Assembly: GCF_000802385.1 (NCBI RefSeq)
Contig: NZ_JTDN01000003.1
Span: forward strand, 1 to 64,000
Source: Croceibacterium mercuriale
GTDB taxonomy: Bacteria > Pseudomonadota > Alphaproteobacteria > Sphingomonadales > Sphingomonadaceae
Direction: 5' to 3'
Length of the DNA stretch: 64,000 bases
The first letter of the stretch is position 1, and every line of letters begins with the position of its first letter. The notes beneath the pieces were generated by a model. That model was not told where the DNA came from, ran no database searches, and worked only from the letters and a program-made list of their open reading frames with translations. A program made the position numbers and the translations under genes. This document shows positions 8,055 through 15,852 of the stretch, piece by piece.

Positions 8055-8218
8055 CCGTGTGCGTCCGCGCATCGCCGTCCAGCGGCGCGGCCCGCGTTCA
8101 ACGGCCGCTTTCGAGATGCACCGGAGACCGCTCCAATGGCGAGGTAGGGTGGAGAGCGGACAGGCGGCTTTGCGGCGCCAGGTAGTAGAAAGCGGCCGTT
8201 TGTTGGCCTAGCTGGGTC

Positions 8219-8905
8219 ATGCACATTCCGGATAGAACCACCGCGCTCCGATTTATCGGGCACGGAGCGCAGCTGTATCGTAGCGCCGTCTCTCAAGATT
8301 TGAGCAGCTTGCACGCCTTGTTCGGCTCCCTGCCGAGGGAGCACGCAGGCATCCGCATCAGCGGCATGGAGGCATTGCGGCATTTCCTCAGAGCGGACGG
8401 ATCGATCGGCTTGATCGCAGCGGGCGTGCTCGGCTCTGCAAGTCGTCCTGTCCGAGCAATCCTGTTCGACAAGACGGCCGAGACAAACTGGTCGCTGGCG
8501 TGGCATCAGGATCGCACGATCTGCGTTCAGAAGAAGGTCGATGTCCACGGCTTCGGGCCATGGACGATGAAGGCCGGCATGCAGCACGTCGCTCCGCCCT
8601 TCCATCTGTTGACCCGTATGGTCACGTTGCGGGTTCATCTGGACGACGTCCCGGCCACAAACGCTCCGCTCTTGATCGCACCCGGTTCTCACACATGCGG
8701 GCGTATCCCTGTCGATAAGATCGAGGAGGTGGTTAAACGATGCGGAACTGAGGTTTGCATCGCTGAAGCAGGCGACGTGTGGCTCTATGCGACCCCAATC
8801 CTGCATGCGTCGGAGGCGGCTGAGGCACCTACACACCGGCGCGTTCTACAACTCGACTTCGCGGCTGAAGACCTTCCAAATGGCTTGGAGTGGCTCGGGG
8901 TCTGA
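8219..8905 (+). CDS. phytanoyl-CoA dioxygenase (PhyH) family protein
   Basis: A 228-residue Fe(II)/2-oxoglutarate-dependent oxygenase of the PhyH family. The metal triad is visible as H96-x-D98 in WHQDR and H196 in PILHAS. The 2-oxoglutarate-binding Arg is in HRRVLQLDF (about residue 207), and a PGSH motif at 155-158 is also typical. The family hydroxylates small organic substrates in the cytoplasm; the substrate here is unknown. It is the first cargo gene of the cassette and starts 164 bp inside the left end. The upstream DNA is full of GC-rich repeats, so promoter placement is unclear. Confidence 0.8.
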   Translation: MHIPDRTTALRFIGHGAQLYRSAVSQDLSSLHALFGSLPREHAGIRISGMEALRHFLRADGSIGLIAAGVLGSASRPVRAILFDKTAETNWSLAWHQDRTICVQKKVDVHGFGPWTMKAGMQHVAPPFHLLTRMVTLRVHLDDVPATNAPLLIAPGSHTCGRIPVDKIEEVVKRCGTEVCIAEAGDVWLYATPILHASEAAEAPTHRRVLQLDFAAEDLPNGLEWLGV

Positions 8906-8910
8906 CGGCT

Positions 8911-9090
8911 GCTTTCAGGCACGATGCGGGATCGCCTAAATGACTGAGTTGGGGCGAAAGCGGAACGGCTGCTTTTAGGTCGACGGAGCGGAAAGCGGAC
9001 GCCAAGCCGGCGTCTAACGTAGTGTCCGCTTTACCAGGGCTTGGGCCAATAGCTGCCAGACAGCTAGCGCCCCATTGCCGACATTTCGAT
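8911..9090. repeat. dispersed GC-rich extragenic repeats (cassette copy A)
   Basis: A cluster of short imperfect units such as GAAAGCGGAACGGCTGCTTT, GCGGAAAGCGGACGCC, GTGTCCGCTTTACC and AGCTAGCGCCCCATTGCCGA. The AAAGCGG and CCGCTTT halves are complementary and could form hairpins. The same vocabulary recurs at 9.7, 11.5, 50.4, 54.6-55.6 and 58.9 kb. Confidence 0.65.
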
Positions 9091-9176
9091 CACCCGGGGG
9101 TGACCGCGGCCTATGGGCCGGTTAGGTGAGAAGGCCAGTGGCGATCGGAAGTCGATCAGCCTCAAGGAGAGCTCGC

Positions 9177-9575
9177 ATGCTTTTTCACACCATGGTCGGA
9201 TCGAACGACATTGAACGGTCGAAGCGCTTCTACGACACGGTGCTCGCCACTTTGGGGGCAGGCGAGGGGGCGCGGAACATCGCCGACAGCGGTCATACGC
9301 GGCTGATCTATAATAATGGCAACGGAACCAACTTCATCGTCAGCCAGCCGATCAACGACGAGCCGGCAAGCGTCGCCAACGGCAGCACCGTCGCCTTTTC
9401 GTGCAACTCGCCTGAACAGGTGAAGCAGCTTCATGATACCGCGGTTGCCAACGGTGGCACCTCGATCGAAGCCCCGCCCGGCCCGCGCAATACGGCATCG
9501 CTGGGGACGGTTGAACTTGCCTATTTTCGCGACCCTGACGGCAACAAACTATGCGGAATCCATTTTCCGGCCTGA
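9177..9575 (+). CDS. VOC (glyoxalase/bleomycin-resistance fold) family protein
   Basis: A 132-residue protein with the paired beta-alpha-beta-beta-beta layout of the vicinal-oxygen-chelate superfamily. It begins MLFHTMVGSNDIERSKRFYD, has the central GNGTNFIVSQP strand, and ends VELAYFRDPDGNKLCGIHFPA, where FRDPDGN is the signature turn. Members include glyoxalases, dioxygenases and drug-binding proteins; the substrate is unknown. The start at 9177 has AAGGAGA 6 nt upstream, better than an earlier in-frame ATG. It is the second cargo gene of the cassette. Confidence 0.85.
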   Translation: MLFHTMVGSNDIERSKRFYDTVLATLGAGEGARNIADSGHTRLIYNNGNGTNFIVSQPINDEPASVANGSTVAFSCNSPEQVKQLHDTAVANGGTSIEAPPGPRNTASLGTVELAYFRDPDGNKLCGIHFPA

Positions 9576-9714
9576 TCTGTCCGACATGAGTCCGCTTCTG
9601 AGTCTAGCGGACCCGTATCATGCGATCGCGCGAATGTCCGCCTCCCACCCACTTCCAGCCATCCCAATCCTAGCGAAACCCGCTCAATAGCAGAAGAGCG
9701 GCTTTGCCCTCGGG

Positions 9715-9765
9715 CTGGACAGAACCTGCCAGGCGGCTAGCGCCCCATTGCGGACAATTAGAGTG
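9715..9765. repeat. dispersed extragenic repeat (cassette copy B)
   Basis: It contains GCCAGGCGGCTAGCGCCCCA followed by TTGCGGACAAT, a close copy of the unit at 9053-9083. Confidence 0.6.
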
Positions 9766-9992
9766 CCCCTTTTGGCTCCTCACTCCCGCCATACGTTCAT
9801 CACAGCCTTACTGCCGCTTTCTGACGCTCTGATTGAGGCGGTGGACGACGAGGCCATTGCGGCCCGGTAGCGTTCTACTAAGGGGGCGCAGAGAGCTGCA
9901 TTGGTCAAGCTCAGGTTTACGCAGGGTTCCCAGCTGTTTAAGGTAAACGAAGCTGACAAGAACCCCCGCTACTTGAAGAGTAAGGAAGTGCG

Positions 9993-10727
9993 ATGCAGCG
10001 CCGATTGCTATCAATGCTTGCTTTCGCCGCGGCCAGCGCCGTTGCGCTGCCAGTACAGGCACAGATGTGGTTCGACACGGCCGCCATCATGCAACCGGTC
10101 GTGCTGAATCCGTGTCCTGGCGCACGATGTCCGGGAGCAGGCAGCAACGGCGACACAGGCGACGCCGCGACCCTCGCCTCCGATCCAGCGGGCTCGGCGA
10201 CGGCGGCTGTCGACCTGACCTACGCTCCGTCTATCGAGCGGCGCCGTGCCAATCTTGCGGAGTTTGTTGCCAGAACACGAGCCGACAATCCCGAGAGCGC
10301 GACGCAGATGGAAGAGCTTTTCGCCTCTACCGACGTGATCGGACAGGTCGGTTCCGCACTTGCACCCTATGGCTATTCGGTGGCTGACCTGGGCGACGCC
10401 TATGCCTTCTGGTGGATGACCGCATGGGAAGGAACACGAGGTTTCAACCGTGCTTTCAGCCAAAGTGAAATGCAGGCTGTTCAGGAGCAAGCTCATCACG
10501 CGCTCGCCAGCACCTCGCAGATTGCTCAATCTACGGATGCGCAGAAGCAGCAAATGGCTGAGGCCCTGTGGATCCAGGCATCCATGATCGATGGCCTAGT
10601 CGACATGGCCGAGCAACAGCCCGGGCTCATGTCGCAGCTGCAAGCGGCCATCAGGCAGGGCGCCTTGGCATCAGGCGTCAATCTGGATGCCATGCAGCTG
10701 ACCCCTCGCGGGTTCACCAGCCGATAG
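9993..10727 (+). CDS. secreted protein, DUF6683-like
   Basis: A 244-residue protein with a clear Sec signal peptide (MQRRLLSMLAFAAASAVALPVQAQ, cleavage likely after AQA near residue 23). The mature part has a Gly/Cys-containing linker (NPCPGARCPGAG) and a helical domain containing YAPSIERRRANLAEFVARTR, GYSVADLGDAYAFWWMTAWE and a C-terminal Gln-rich helical region. The WWMTAWE segment resembles that of DUF6683 secreted proteins. Function is unknown. It is the third cargo gene; the ribosome site AAGGAAG lies 7-13 nt upstream of the ATG. Confidence 0.65.
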   Translation: MQRRLLSMLAFAAASAVALPVQAQMWFDTAAIMQPVVLNPCPGARCPGAGSNGDTGDAATLASDPAGSATAAVDLTYAPSIERRRANLAEFVARTRADNPESATQMEELFASTDVIGQVGSALAPYGYSVADLGDAYAFWWMTAWEGTRGFNRAFSQSEMQAVQEQAHHALASTSQIAQSTDAQKQQMAEALWIQASMIDGLVDMAEQQPGLMSQLQAAIRQGALASGVNLDAMQLTPRGFTSR

Positions 10728-11044
10728 ACAGCGTAGCCTTCCTCCGGAGGAAAAAACGCGCGCAGCCTCGCAATGGGCTGCGAGGTGCAAGCCAAGGACG
10801 ACTTCCGGCCGCGACAGGAATGGCCGCTCTCCGGCAGCAGCGACCCGGAAGCAGCCCTTCCGCTCCCCACCCACCTCCAGTCACGCTGGGGCAAGTGAAA
10901 CTCGCCCGAAAGCTGAATTGCCACTTTGCTCCCTTCCAGGCAGGCACTGTCGATCGGGGAGCCTCCGAGTACGTCGAGACATCGCTGTTGCGGCTACCCT
11001 GAAAGCGAACGTAGGTTGACGCCAGCTCTGCTAAAGAGGTCGGT
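10728..11044. other. 317-bp spacer between cargo genes
   Basis: No gene is seen. A 14-bp palindrome (TTCCTCCGGAGGAA, about 10739-10752) followed by A residues sits just after the DUF6683-like gene, with a second stem CCTCGCA/TGCGAGG near 10777-10796. Either could end transcription of the upstream gene. Confidence 0.4.
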
Positions 11045-11467
11045 ATGAATGATCGGGATGTTTGTGTCGGCAAGTGCCATTGCGGAGCGGTGCGCTTCGA
11101 AGCGACATTGACCGACGGCTTCAACACCATCCGCCGGTGCACCTGCTCATATTGCAGAATGCGAGGAGCCGTGGCCGTCTCCGCGGAAATGGGTGGGGTG
11201 AGGATTGTACAAGGTGAAGAGGTTCTGACCCGCTATCAGTTTAACACCGGCGCAGCGAACCACTTCTTTTGCTCACGCTGTGGTATCTACACGCATCATC
11301 AACGTCGCTCTAATCAAAACCAGTTTGGGGTGAACGTCGCATGCTTGGAGGGGATCAGCCCATTCGACTTCTTGGTTGTACCTGTCGAAGACGGTGTAGA
11401 GCATCCGAATGATAACGGCGGGCTGACCCGGCTAGCAGGTACGCTCCGGTTTATACCTGCTGAGTAG
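11045..11467 (+). CDS. GFA family (zinc-binding) protein
   Basis: A 140-residue protein of the GFA fold (glutathione-dependent formaldehyde-activating enzyme-like, Mss4 fold). Zinc ligands are visible as GKCHCGAVRFEA (residues 10-21), CTCSYCRMRG (about 33-42) and FFCSRCGIYTHHQ (about 77-89). Family members bind zinc; most have no proven substrate despite the name. It is the fourth and last cargo gene of the cassette. AGAGGTCGGT precedes the ATG as a weak ribosome site. Confidence 0.85.
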   Translation: MNDRDVCVGKCHCGAVRFEATLTDGFNTIRRCTCSYCRMRGAVAVSAEMGGVRIVQGEEVLTRYQFNTGAANHFFCSRCGIYTHHQRRSNQNQFGVNVACLEGISPFDFLVVPVEDGVEHPNDNGGLTRLAGTLRFIPAE

Positions 11468-11504
11468 CACTTTGCTGACAAACTACAGCTTTTGGACGTA
11501 CCAG

Positions 11505-11590
11505 GCCGAAAGCGGACCGGCAGCTTGCCACCCAAACTTCGCCATAAAGTCGGCTTCTGACGCGACCTGAAAGCGGTCGTTCCATACGCG
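11505..11590. repeat. dispersed extragenic repeats (cassette copy C)
   Basis: It contains GAAAGCGGACCGGCAGCTTG, AAGTCGGCTTCTGACGCGAC and TGAAAGCGGTCGTTCC, units of the same family as at 8.9 kb and 50-60 kb. Confidence 0.6.
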
Positions 11591-11694
11591 GGGTGCTGCT
11601 TGAGGTCGTGGCGAAAGGCTTACCGTGAATCTGTGTCCGGGGCCGCTACGGTGCGTGAACTGCCGTTGCTTCGGTCGCTCCGCAAACGATGTGG

Positions 11695-11732
11695 CTTAGC
11701 GTACGTTTACGCACAGATTCTGCGATGTCCCC
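11695..11732 (-). repeat. right 38-bp Tn3-type terminal inverted repeat
   Basis: It starts CTTAGCGTACG (inner side) and ends GCGATGTCCCC (outer side), directly followed by TACAG. It matches the left end except for two bases. Confidence 0.9.
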
Positions 11733-11833
11733 TACAGGGACCGGCGGGTTCAGCCGATCGTCGCCTTTTGCGAGAGAGACCAGGACCGGAGCCTTTCGCC
11801 CGGCCTCTCGTTAGTGGCGGGAAAGGTAAACAC

Positions 11834-12022
11834 ATGCTTATCAAGCTCGCCGCGCTCGCGGCCGCCGGTTACGCTGGCTATAAATACTTCTATGAGGACA
11901 AAGGGAGCAGTGCGCCTCGCGTGTCCTCTCGTCCCTCACCCAACCCGCGTGCTGTGGCTGGTGGCCCGATCAGTGGCGATGCGCAGCTGATCCATCCCGG
12001 TGAGGAACTGCCCAGCGGCTGA
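11834..12022 (+). CDS. small membrane-anchored hypothetical protein (62 aa)
   Basis: The product begins MLIKLAALAAAGYAGYKYFYEDKG, a single short hydrophobic helix, followed by a Ser/Pro-rich tail ending HPGEELPSG. It probably sits in the inner membrane with a short soluble tail. GGGAAAGG lies about 7 nt upstream of the chosen ATG. The longer upstream frame was rejected because it runs back through the Tn3-type repeat. The gene is plasmid backbone, about 100 bp outside the cassette. Confidence 0.65.
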   Translation: MLIKLAALAAAGYAGYKYFYEDKGSSAPRVSSRPSPNPRAVAGGPISGDAQLIHPGEELPSG

Positions 12023-12062
12023 CCGGGCGGGCTCGGCTATTCGGCGACGCGCTCCCGTATAG

Positions 12063-13349
12063 TCAGTCGATCATGGCCTCGAGCTTGTCGAGGATCGCGT
12101 CAGTGGCGATGTCATCTAGCGTTATGGTCAGAGCGGGGCGGATCTCGATGATGCGCTCCCGCTCGATCAGCTTGCGTTCGAGGTAATGACTGGTCGTTTC
12201 GCGCAATACCTGCACTGCAAAATCGGCCTCCTCGCCGGTGCGCCAATCCATATAGGCCACCACCAGGTCGGGCCTCACATTCCCTGACGGATGGAAGATG
12301 TCGAACAGCGGCTTCTTGATCGCGACCTGCACGCCCTTGGCGCGCATCCGGTACTGGAACCGGGTCAGGCGTTCGAGCAGCTGTCGATCGTCGGCGCGGT
12401 CCGACGGGATGAACTGATTGCCCTTGAACACGGGCTGCGCATAGGCGCGTAGCGGCAAGTAGCCCTCGCGCTTGCTGTGCTCACCGACGACGACCAGCGC
12501 AAGGAACGGCGGCTCGACCTGAGCGCGGACGATGCCGGTATGCTGGATGCGGTTGCGCACCGTAACCGTGCCGAGGCCGGTCTCGATATCGGTGCCGGTG
12601 ATGGCGTTGGCCTCAAGCAGCATGAAGGCCTGCGGCGCAAACCCGACCGGCCACTTCTTCGCGGCCTCGCGCAGGCGGGCATGGACCCGCAGGCTCTCGT
12701 AGTCGGTCGCCTTGGTGTAGAGGTGATCGGCAAGGCAGATGCCAGGCGCGATCTCGAACCGCTGCGCGGCCTTCCAGACCTTGCGCATCTCGTCGCGGAT
12801 CGAGAACTCGGGCCGGCCTTCCGATGGCAGCCCCTGGATGACGTTGGTGCGCGCGGCCTCCAGCAGCATCCACAGCAGACGGGCGAGGCGAGGGATGTCG
12901 ACGCCGCGGCTACGATCGTCGGGCTCGCTATCGAGGGGGGCCTGCGCCAGCTTCTCCGGCGCTTCCTTGTGGGCGTTGAACAGACCCTTCGGGAACTCGA
13001 TCTCGAACAGCGTGTCGTCAGCGCGCTCGCGGATGCGGTCGGGCGCCGGCGGTAAATAGAACGGGCAGCTGCGCTTGTGTGGCGGCCTGCTGGTGAGCCG
13101 GCGCAGGTAGTACGTTTCCTGGAAGCTCAGGTAAGCCGGGCTCATGATCGGTGGCCGTGCCTCGTCGCCCAGGCAGTCGCAGGCGATCCACTTGTGGTTC
13201 TCGCGCGCGGTCACGACCATCGACACCGACGCTGCATGATCGTCCTGCGAGCCGCTGCCGGTATACCAGCGGACGAGCGCTGCGCGCAGCGCTGGCGGCA
13301 GGGCGAAGCGCTTGCCCAAACCATTCGTGTCCCGTGTCACCAGCCACAT
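12063..13349 (-). CDS. hypothetical plasmid protein (428 aa), DUF1173-like N-terminus
   Basis: The N-terminal third has spaced Cys/His residues (HKWIACDCLGDEARPP around residue 53-68, and RPPHKRSCPFYLPP around 92-105) that recall the metal-binding start of DUF1173-type plasmid proteins. The C-terminal part has IKKPLFDIFHPSGNVRPDLVVAYMDWRTGEEADFAVQV, whose PD followed by acidic residues could be a nuclease-like core, but I cannot confirm that. There are no membrane segments. It is divergent from the neighbouring 168-residue gene. Function is unknown. Confidence 0.6.
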   Translation of the reverse strand: MWLVTRDTNGLGKRFALPPALRAALVRWYTGSGSQDDHAASVSMVVTARENHKWIACDCLGDEARPPIMSPAYLSFQETYYLRRLTSRPPHKRSCPFYLPPAPDRIRERADDTLFEIEFPKGLFNAHKEAPEKLAQAPLDSEPDDRSRGVDIPRLARLLWMLLEAARTNVIQGLPSEGRPEFSIRDEMRKVWKAAQRFEIAPGICLADHLYTKATDYESLRVHARLREAAKKWPVGFAPQAFMLLEANAITGTDIETGLGTVTVRNRIQHTGIVRAQVEPPFLALVVVGEHSKREGYLPLRAYAQPVFKGNQFIPSDRADDRQLLERLTRFQYRMRAKGVQVAIKKPLFDIFHPSGNVRPDLVVAYMDWRTGEEADFAVQVLRETTSHYLERKLIERERIIEIRPALTITLDDIATDAILDKLEAMID

Positions 13350-13411
13350 GATGAATGCCTTGACGCCTCCGCGATGTTCACGTTACGTTCACGCCATCAA
13401 AGGAGCATACC

Positions 13412-13918
13412 ATGGTTCAGTCAGTTGCCATTGGCCAGTTCGATCTCGACGTAACGCTACGTGATGCAGCCCTCGACCCTGCCATAAGCCCGACCCGTCG
13501 GATGATCGCCAACGCCTCGATCGGGGTGGAAACCTGCGACGCGTTCTACTCGACGTGCGAGCTGCTCGAAGCGTTGGAGGCGGTGCTCGAGGTCGGTGGC
13601 CCCAAGAACAAGGCGAAGCTCGCCACCGTGTTGTCGAACAACTGCGACGATTTCCAGCGCTGCCTGTATTACTGCCTCGCCGGTCGCGGCATCGTGCAGA
13701 TGCTGGAGGATCTTGAGTGGCTCGCCGGGATCCTGAAGGCGCGCGGCCAGATCGAAGGCGAGGAGATCCGCAAGCACGGCCGTCAGCCGCTGCCGCTGGT
13801 AAACCCCTATGTCGCAGCGGCGCCGGATGCCCTGCTGGTGTCGGCCTCGGCCGACTTCCAGGAGGGCCCGTCCTGGTGGTTCGATCCCAAGCTGCCCGGG
13901 ATCATCACCGAGGACTGA
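13412..13918 (+). CDS. hypothetical protein (168 aa)
   Basis: A soluble helical protein, MVQSVAIGQFDLDVTLRDAALDP..., with a Cys-rich middle (NNCDDFQRCLYYCLAGRG, about residues 87-104) and a C-terminal SWWFDPKLPGIITED. No family is recognised. AAAGGAGC precedes the ATG at good spacing. It is one of the few backbone genes on the plus strand in this block, divergent from the DUF1173-like gene and convergent with the small gene at 13.9 kb. Confidence 0.65.
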   Translation: MVQSVAIGQFDLDVTLRDAALDPAISPTRRMIANASIGVETCDAFYSTCELLEALEAVLEVGGPKNKAKLATVLSNNCDDFQRCLYYCLAGRGIVQMLEDLEWLAGILKARGQIEGEEIRKHGRQPLPLVNPYVAAAPDALLVSASADFQEGPSWWFDPKLPGIITED

Positions 13919-13920
13919 GG

Positions 13921-14121
13921 CTAGAGCATCACCACTTCAAGTTCGACGTCCTCGTCGGTGGTCTCGTCGCTGGGCATGACGCGGTAGGGCTGCAGCTCAC
14001 ACCGCGTCCTGACCACGGCCTGCGGGCCGAAGCCGTCTTCGCACATCCGCTCGGCAACTCGGTCGGCATTATCGCGGCCACACAGGCGCCGGCGGAGGGG
14101 TGACAGGGGCTCGGTGTCCAT
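13921..14121 (-). CDS. small hypothetical protein (66 aa)
   Basis: MDTEPLSPLRRRLCGRDNADRVAERMCEDGFGPQAVVRT... ends in an acidic tail (DETTDEDVELEVV). The start at 14121 is preferred because GGAAGGA lies 8 nt upstream; an earlier in-frame ATG at 14142 is possible. It follows the DUF6927 gene by about 20 nt and is probably in the same transcript. No known family. Confidence 0.5.
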   Translation of the reverse strand: MDTEPLSPLRRRLCGRDNADRVAERMCEDGFGPQAVVRTRCELQPYRVMPSDETTDEDVELEVVML

Positions 14122-14143
14122 GGCTTCGGTCCTTCCCATCATC

Positions 14144-14758
14144 TCAGCCGAAGAACGTCTTCGGCGGTTTGCGCTCGGGCACGATCTCGAAGGCGAGCTT
14201 CATCAGATTGCCCACGCGGTAGCGACCATAGCCGTTCAGCGATGTCAGCACCATCCTGCGCCCTTCCTTCCGCACCCGGAACTCGCTAATTTTTGAGCCG
14301 TCGGTGAACTCGATCGGATCGGCAAAGCGGATCATCGCGCCATCATCCAGCTTGCGTCCGGCGAGCCGCAGATTGCGGTAGCAGCGGTTGCGCCAGTTGA
14401 GCTTGTATGGATTGTCGCTCGATGACAGCAAGGCCAGCACGCTGGCCGGACACTCGGCCTCGCATGGTCCCATGCTTTCCGACATATCCTTATACCCGAA
14501 AATGAAGCCGTCGGCCGCGTTGGGATTCCACCGCACCAGGCAGACAATCGCGGTCACTTCGAGCACCTCGCCGGCCCCGGTGTAGCTTTCCACAGCGGCG
14601 TAATAGGTCTTGCCCGACCAGACACTCTTGAGAACCCGCAGGCCATTGATCTCCTGATCGTCGGCCTGGCGCGGCTCATAGGTGAGCTGGGTATCCAGGT
14701 AGGCCTTCGGTGTCTTGTGTCCGCCCATCGAACTGGAAGGCATGGAGAGCCATCCCAT
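14144..14758 (-). CDS. DUF6927 domain protein
   Basis: A 204-residue protein with the features of DUF6927: it starts MGWLSMPSSSMGGHKTPKAYLDTQLTYE, then VYYAAVE-like KTYYAAVESYTGAG, VTAIVCLVRWNPNAADGFIFGYKDMSESMGP with PCEAECPASVLALL, and a C-terminal RIRFADPIEFTDG-like strand. The family is widespread on alphaproteobacterial plasmids and has no known function. The start has AAAGGA at good spacing. It lies 14 nt after the stop of the upstream gene. Confidence 0.75.
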   Translation of the reverse strand: MGWLSMPSSSMGGHKTPKAYLDTQLTYEPRQADDQEINGLRVLKSVWSGKTYYAAVESYTGAGEVLEVTAIVCLVRWNPNAADGFIFGYKDMSESMGPCEAECPASVLALLSSSDNPYKLNWRNRCYRNLRLAGRKLDDGAMIRFADPIEFTDGSKISEFRVRKEGRRMVLTSLNGYGRYRVGNLMKLAFEIVPERKPPKTFFG

Positions 14759-14772
14759 TGTGTTGGTCCTTT

Positions 14773-15417
14773 CTAGAGGAGGTTGCCTTGCCCGGGAGCG
14801 GGCAGTTGCAGGTCGCGCATCAAGCGCTCGGCGAAGGCGGGGATGTCGCGCAGCGCGGTGATGTGCGCCTTCTTCAGCGTGTTGCCCGGCTGCGCCCAAT
14901 CAGGGCGGCGCCAGGCTAGGCCAGGCTCACCAAGCCGCTGCGGCGACAGGCGCAGGTAGATGCCCTCGCTTTGCAGCGTGTGTTCGCCGGCGAACCTGGT
15001 GGAGGAGGTGAGGTAGTTCACCTGATAGTCGTTGCGGCTTAGCCCGACGGCGGTGGCGATCTGCCGCAGCGCCCGCTGGCCTTCACGCTGGTAGTGGCGC
15101 AGTTCGTCCGGCCGGTTGTCGCAGCCACGCAGCACCAGGCTGACGATCGCCGGTTTGTGCTTCAGCTCGGCGAGGCGCTCCAGGCACCGCTCGCGCAAGG
15201 GTGCATCTTCGGGGTGGTCGGCCGCTACCGTCCCGCAGGTCAGGCGCGACAGTCGGCGGCTGAGCAGCTGCACCGCCGGATCCTCGCCTGGGTCCAGACC
15301 GGCAAGCCGGCTATCAGCCACAGCGTCGGTCACCGCCTGCAGGCAGGTGTCGAACGTCACCAAGGCATCAGGGGCGAGTGCCCGGCGGTAGCGGTAGTCG
15401 ATATCGGGGTTGCTCAT
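14773..15417 (-). CDS. hypothetical plasmid protein (214 aa)
   Basis: MSNPDIDYRYRRALAPDALVTFDTCLQAV... is a helical protein with several Arg-rich segments (LLSRRLSRLTCGTVAAD and GQRALRQIATAVGLSRNDYQVNY) and a C-terminal LRLSPQRLGEPGLAWRRPDW. No recognised domain, signal or membrane span. It probably belongs to one transcript with the DUF6927 gene. Confidence 0.6.
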   Translation of the reverse strand: MSNPDIDYRYRRALAPDALVTFDTCLQAVTDAVADSRLAGLDPGEDPAVQLLSRRLSRLTCGTVAADHPEDAPLRERCLERLAELKHKPAIVSLVLRGCDNRPDELRHYQREGQRALRQIATAVGLSRNDYQVNYLTSSTRFAGEHTLQSEGIYLRLSPQRLGEPGLAWRRPDWAQPGNTLKKAHITALRDIPAFAERLMRDLQLPAPGQGNLL

Positions 15418-15444
15418 CGATCGGCTCCATCATCAGGTCCGATC

Positions 15445-15467
15445 GTTCCCCTCCCCCTCCTCTTTGC
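15445..15467 (-). repeat. polypurine intergenic tract, copy 5
   Basis: TTCCCCTCCCCCTCCTCTTT lies between the 123-residue gene's stop and the 214-residue gene's start (about 28 nt upstream). It is a near-identical copy of the 19.05 kb tract. Confidence 0.6.
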
Positions 15468-15480
15468 TGGCGCCGCGGTC

Positions 15481-15852
15481 TCAGTTCAACGTGACCGGCT
15501 CCACCGCCACATAGGCCATGTCGCCAGCGAATGCCTCGGGCGCGGCGATCGCGATCGCGCGCAGCAGGATCAGCGGATCGGCGCCGCCCGGCACTGTCTC
15601 AATGGTGGCTTCCGTCCCTCCCGCAGGCTCGAAGTGCCATCGCGGCGGCTCGGCCCCGAACAGGTCGGCATAGGCTCTGGCCGCATCGACGCCGGGGGCA
15701 ACGCTGTGCAGCGCCGCGGCGAGCTCGTCCGGAACGCGCAAACTGTCTGGTTTGGCCTGCGTCAGCTGCCAGCCATATTCACTGATCTGCAACAGCCGCA
15801 GGAGGCTGCGCGCCGGCGCGCTAAGCGTGAGCCGGAAGTGCGCTAGTAACAT
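15481..15852 (-). CDS. hypothetical protein (123 aa)
   Basis: MLLAHFRLTLSAPARSLLRLLQISEYGWQLTQAKPDSLRVPDELAAALHSV... is mostly helical and continues with an Ala/Pro-rich half ending AGDMAYVAVEPVTLN. No family recognised. Its start overlaps the end of the ArdC-like gene by 32 nt, so it is probably translated by coupling or has a somewhat later start. The long overlap is unusual for this block. Confidence 0.5.
   Translation of the reverse strand: MLLAHFRLTLSAPARSLLRLLQISEYGWQLTQAKPDSLRVPDELAAALHSVAPGVDAARAYADLFGAEPPRWHFEPAGGTEATIETVPGGADPLILLRAIAIAAPEAFAGDMAYVAVEPVTLN

Larger units (their letters stand above)
8017..11732. mobile_element. Tn3-type transposase-less mobile cassette (3,716 bp)
   Basis: The element is bounded by 38-bp inverted repeats at 8017-8054 and 11695-11732 that differ at only two positions. 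Each begins GGGGACATCGCAGA at the outer end and finishes ACGCTAAG inside, the hallmark of Tn3-family termini. A perfect 5-bp direct repeat TACAG flanks it (8012-8016 and 11733-11737), the target duplication size of the Tn3 family. It contains four cargo genes (phytanoyl-CoA dioxygenase-like, VOC, DUF6683-like, GFA) and no transposase, resolvase or res site that I can see. It therefore fits a non-autonomous TIME/mobile-insertion-cassette that needs a Tn3-family transposase in trans. Confidence 0.9.
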
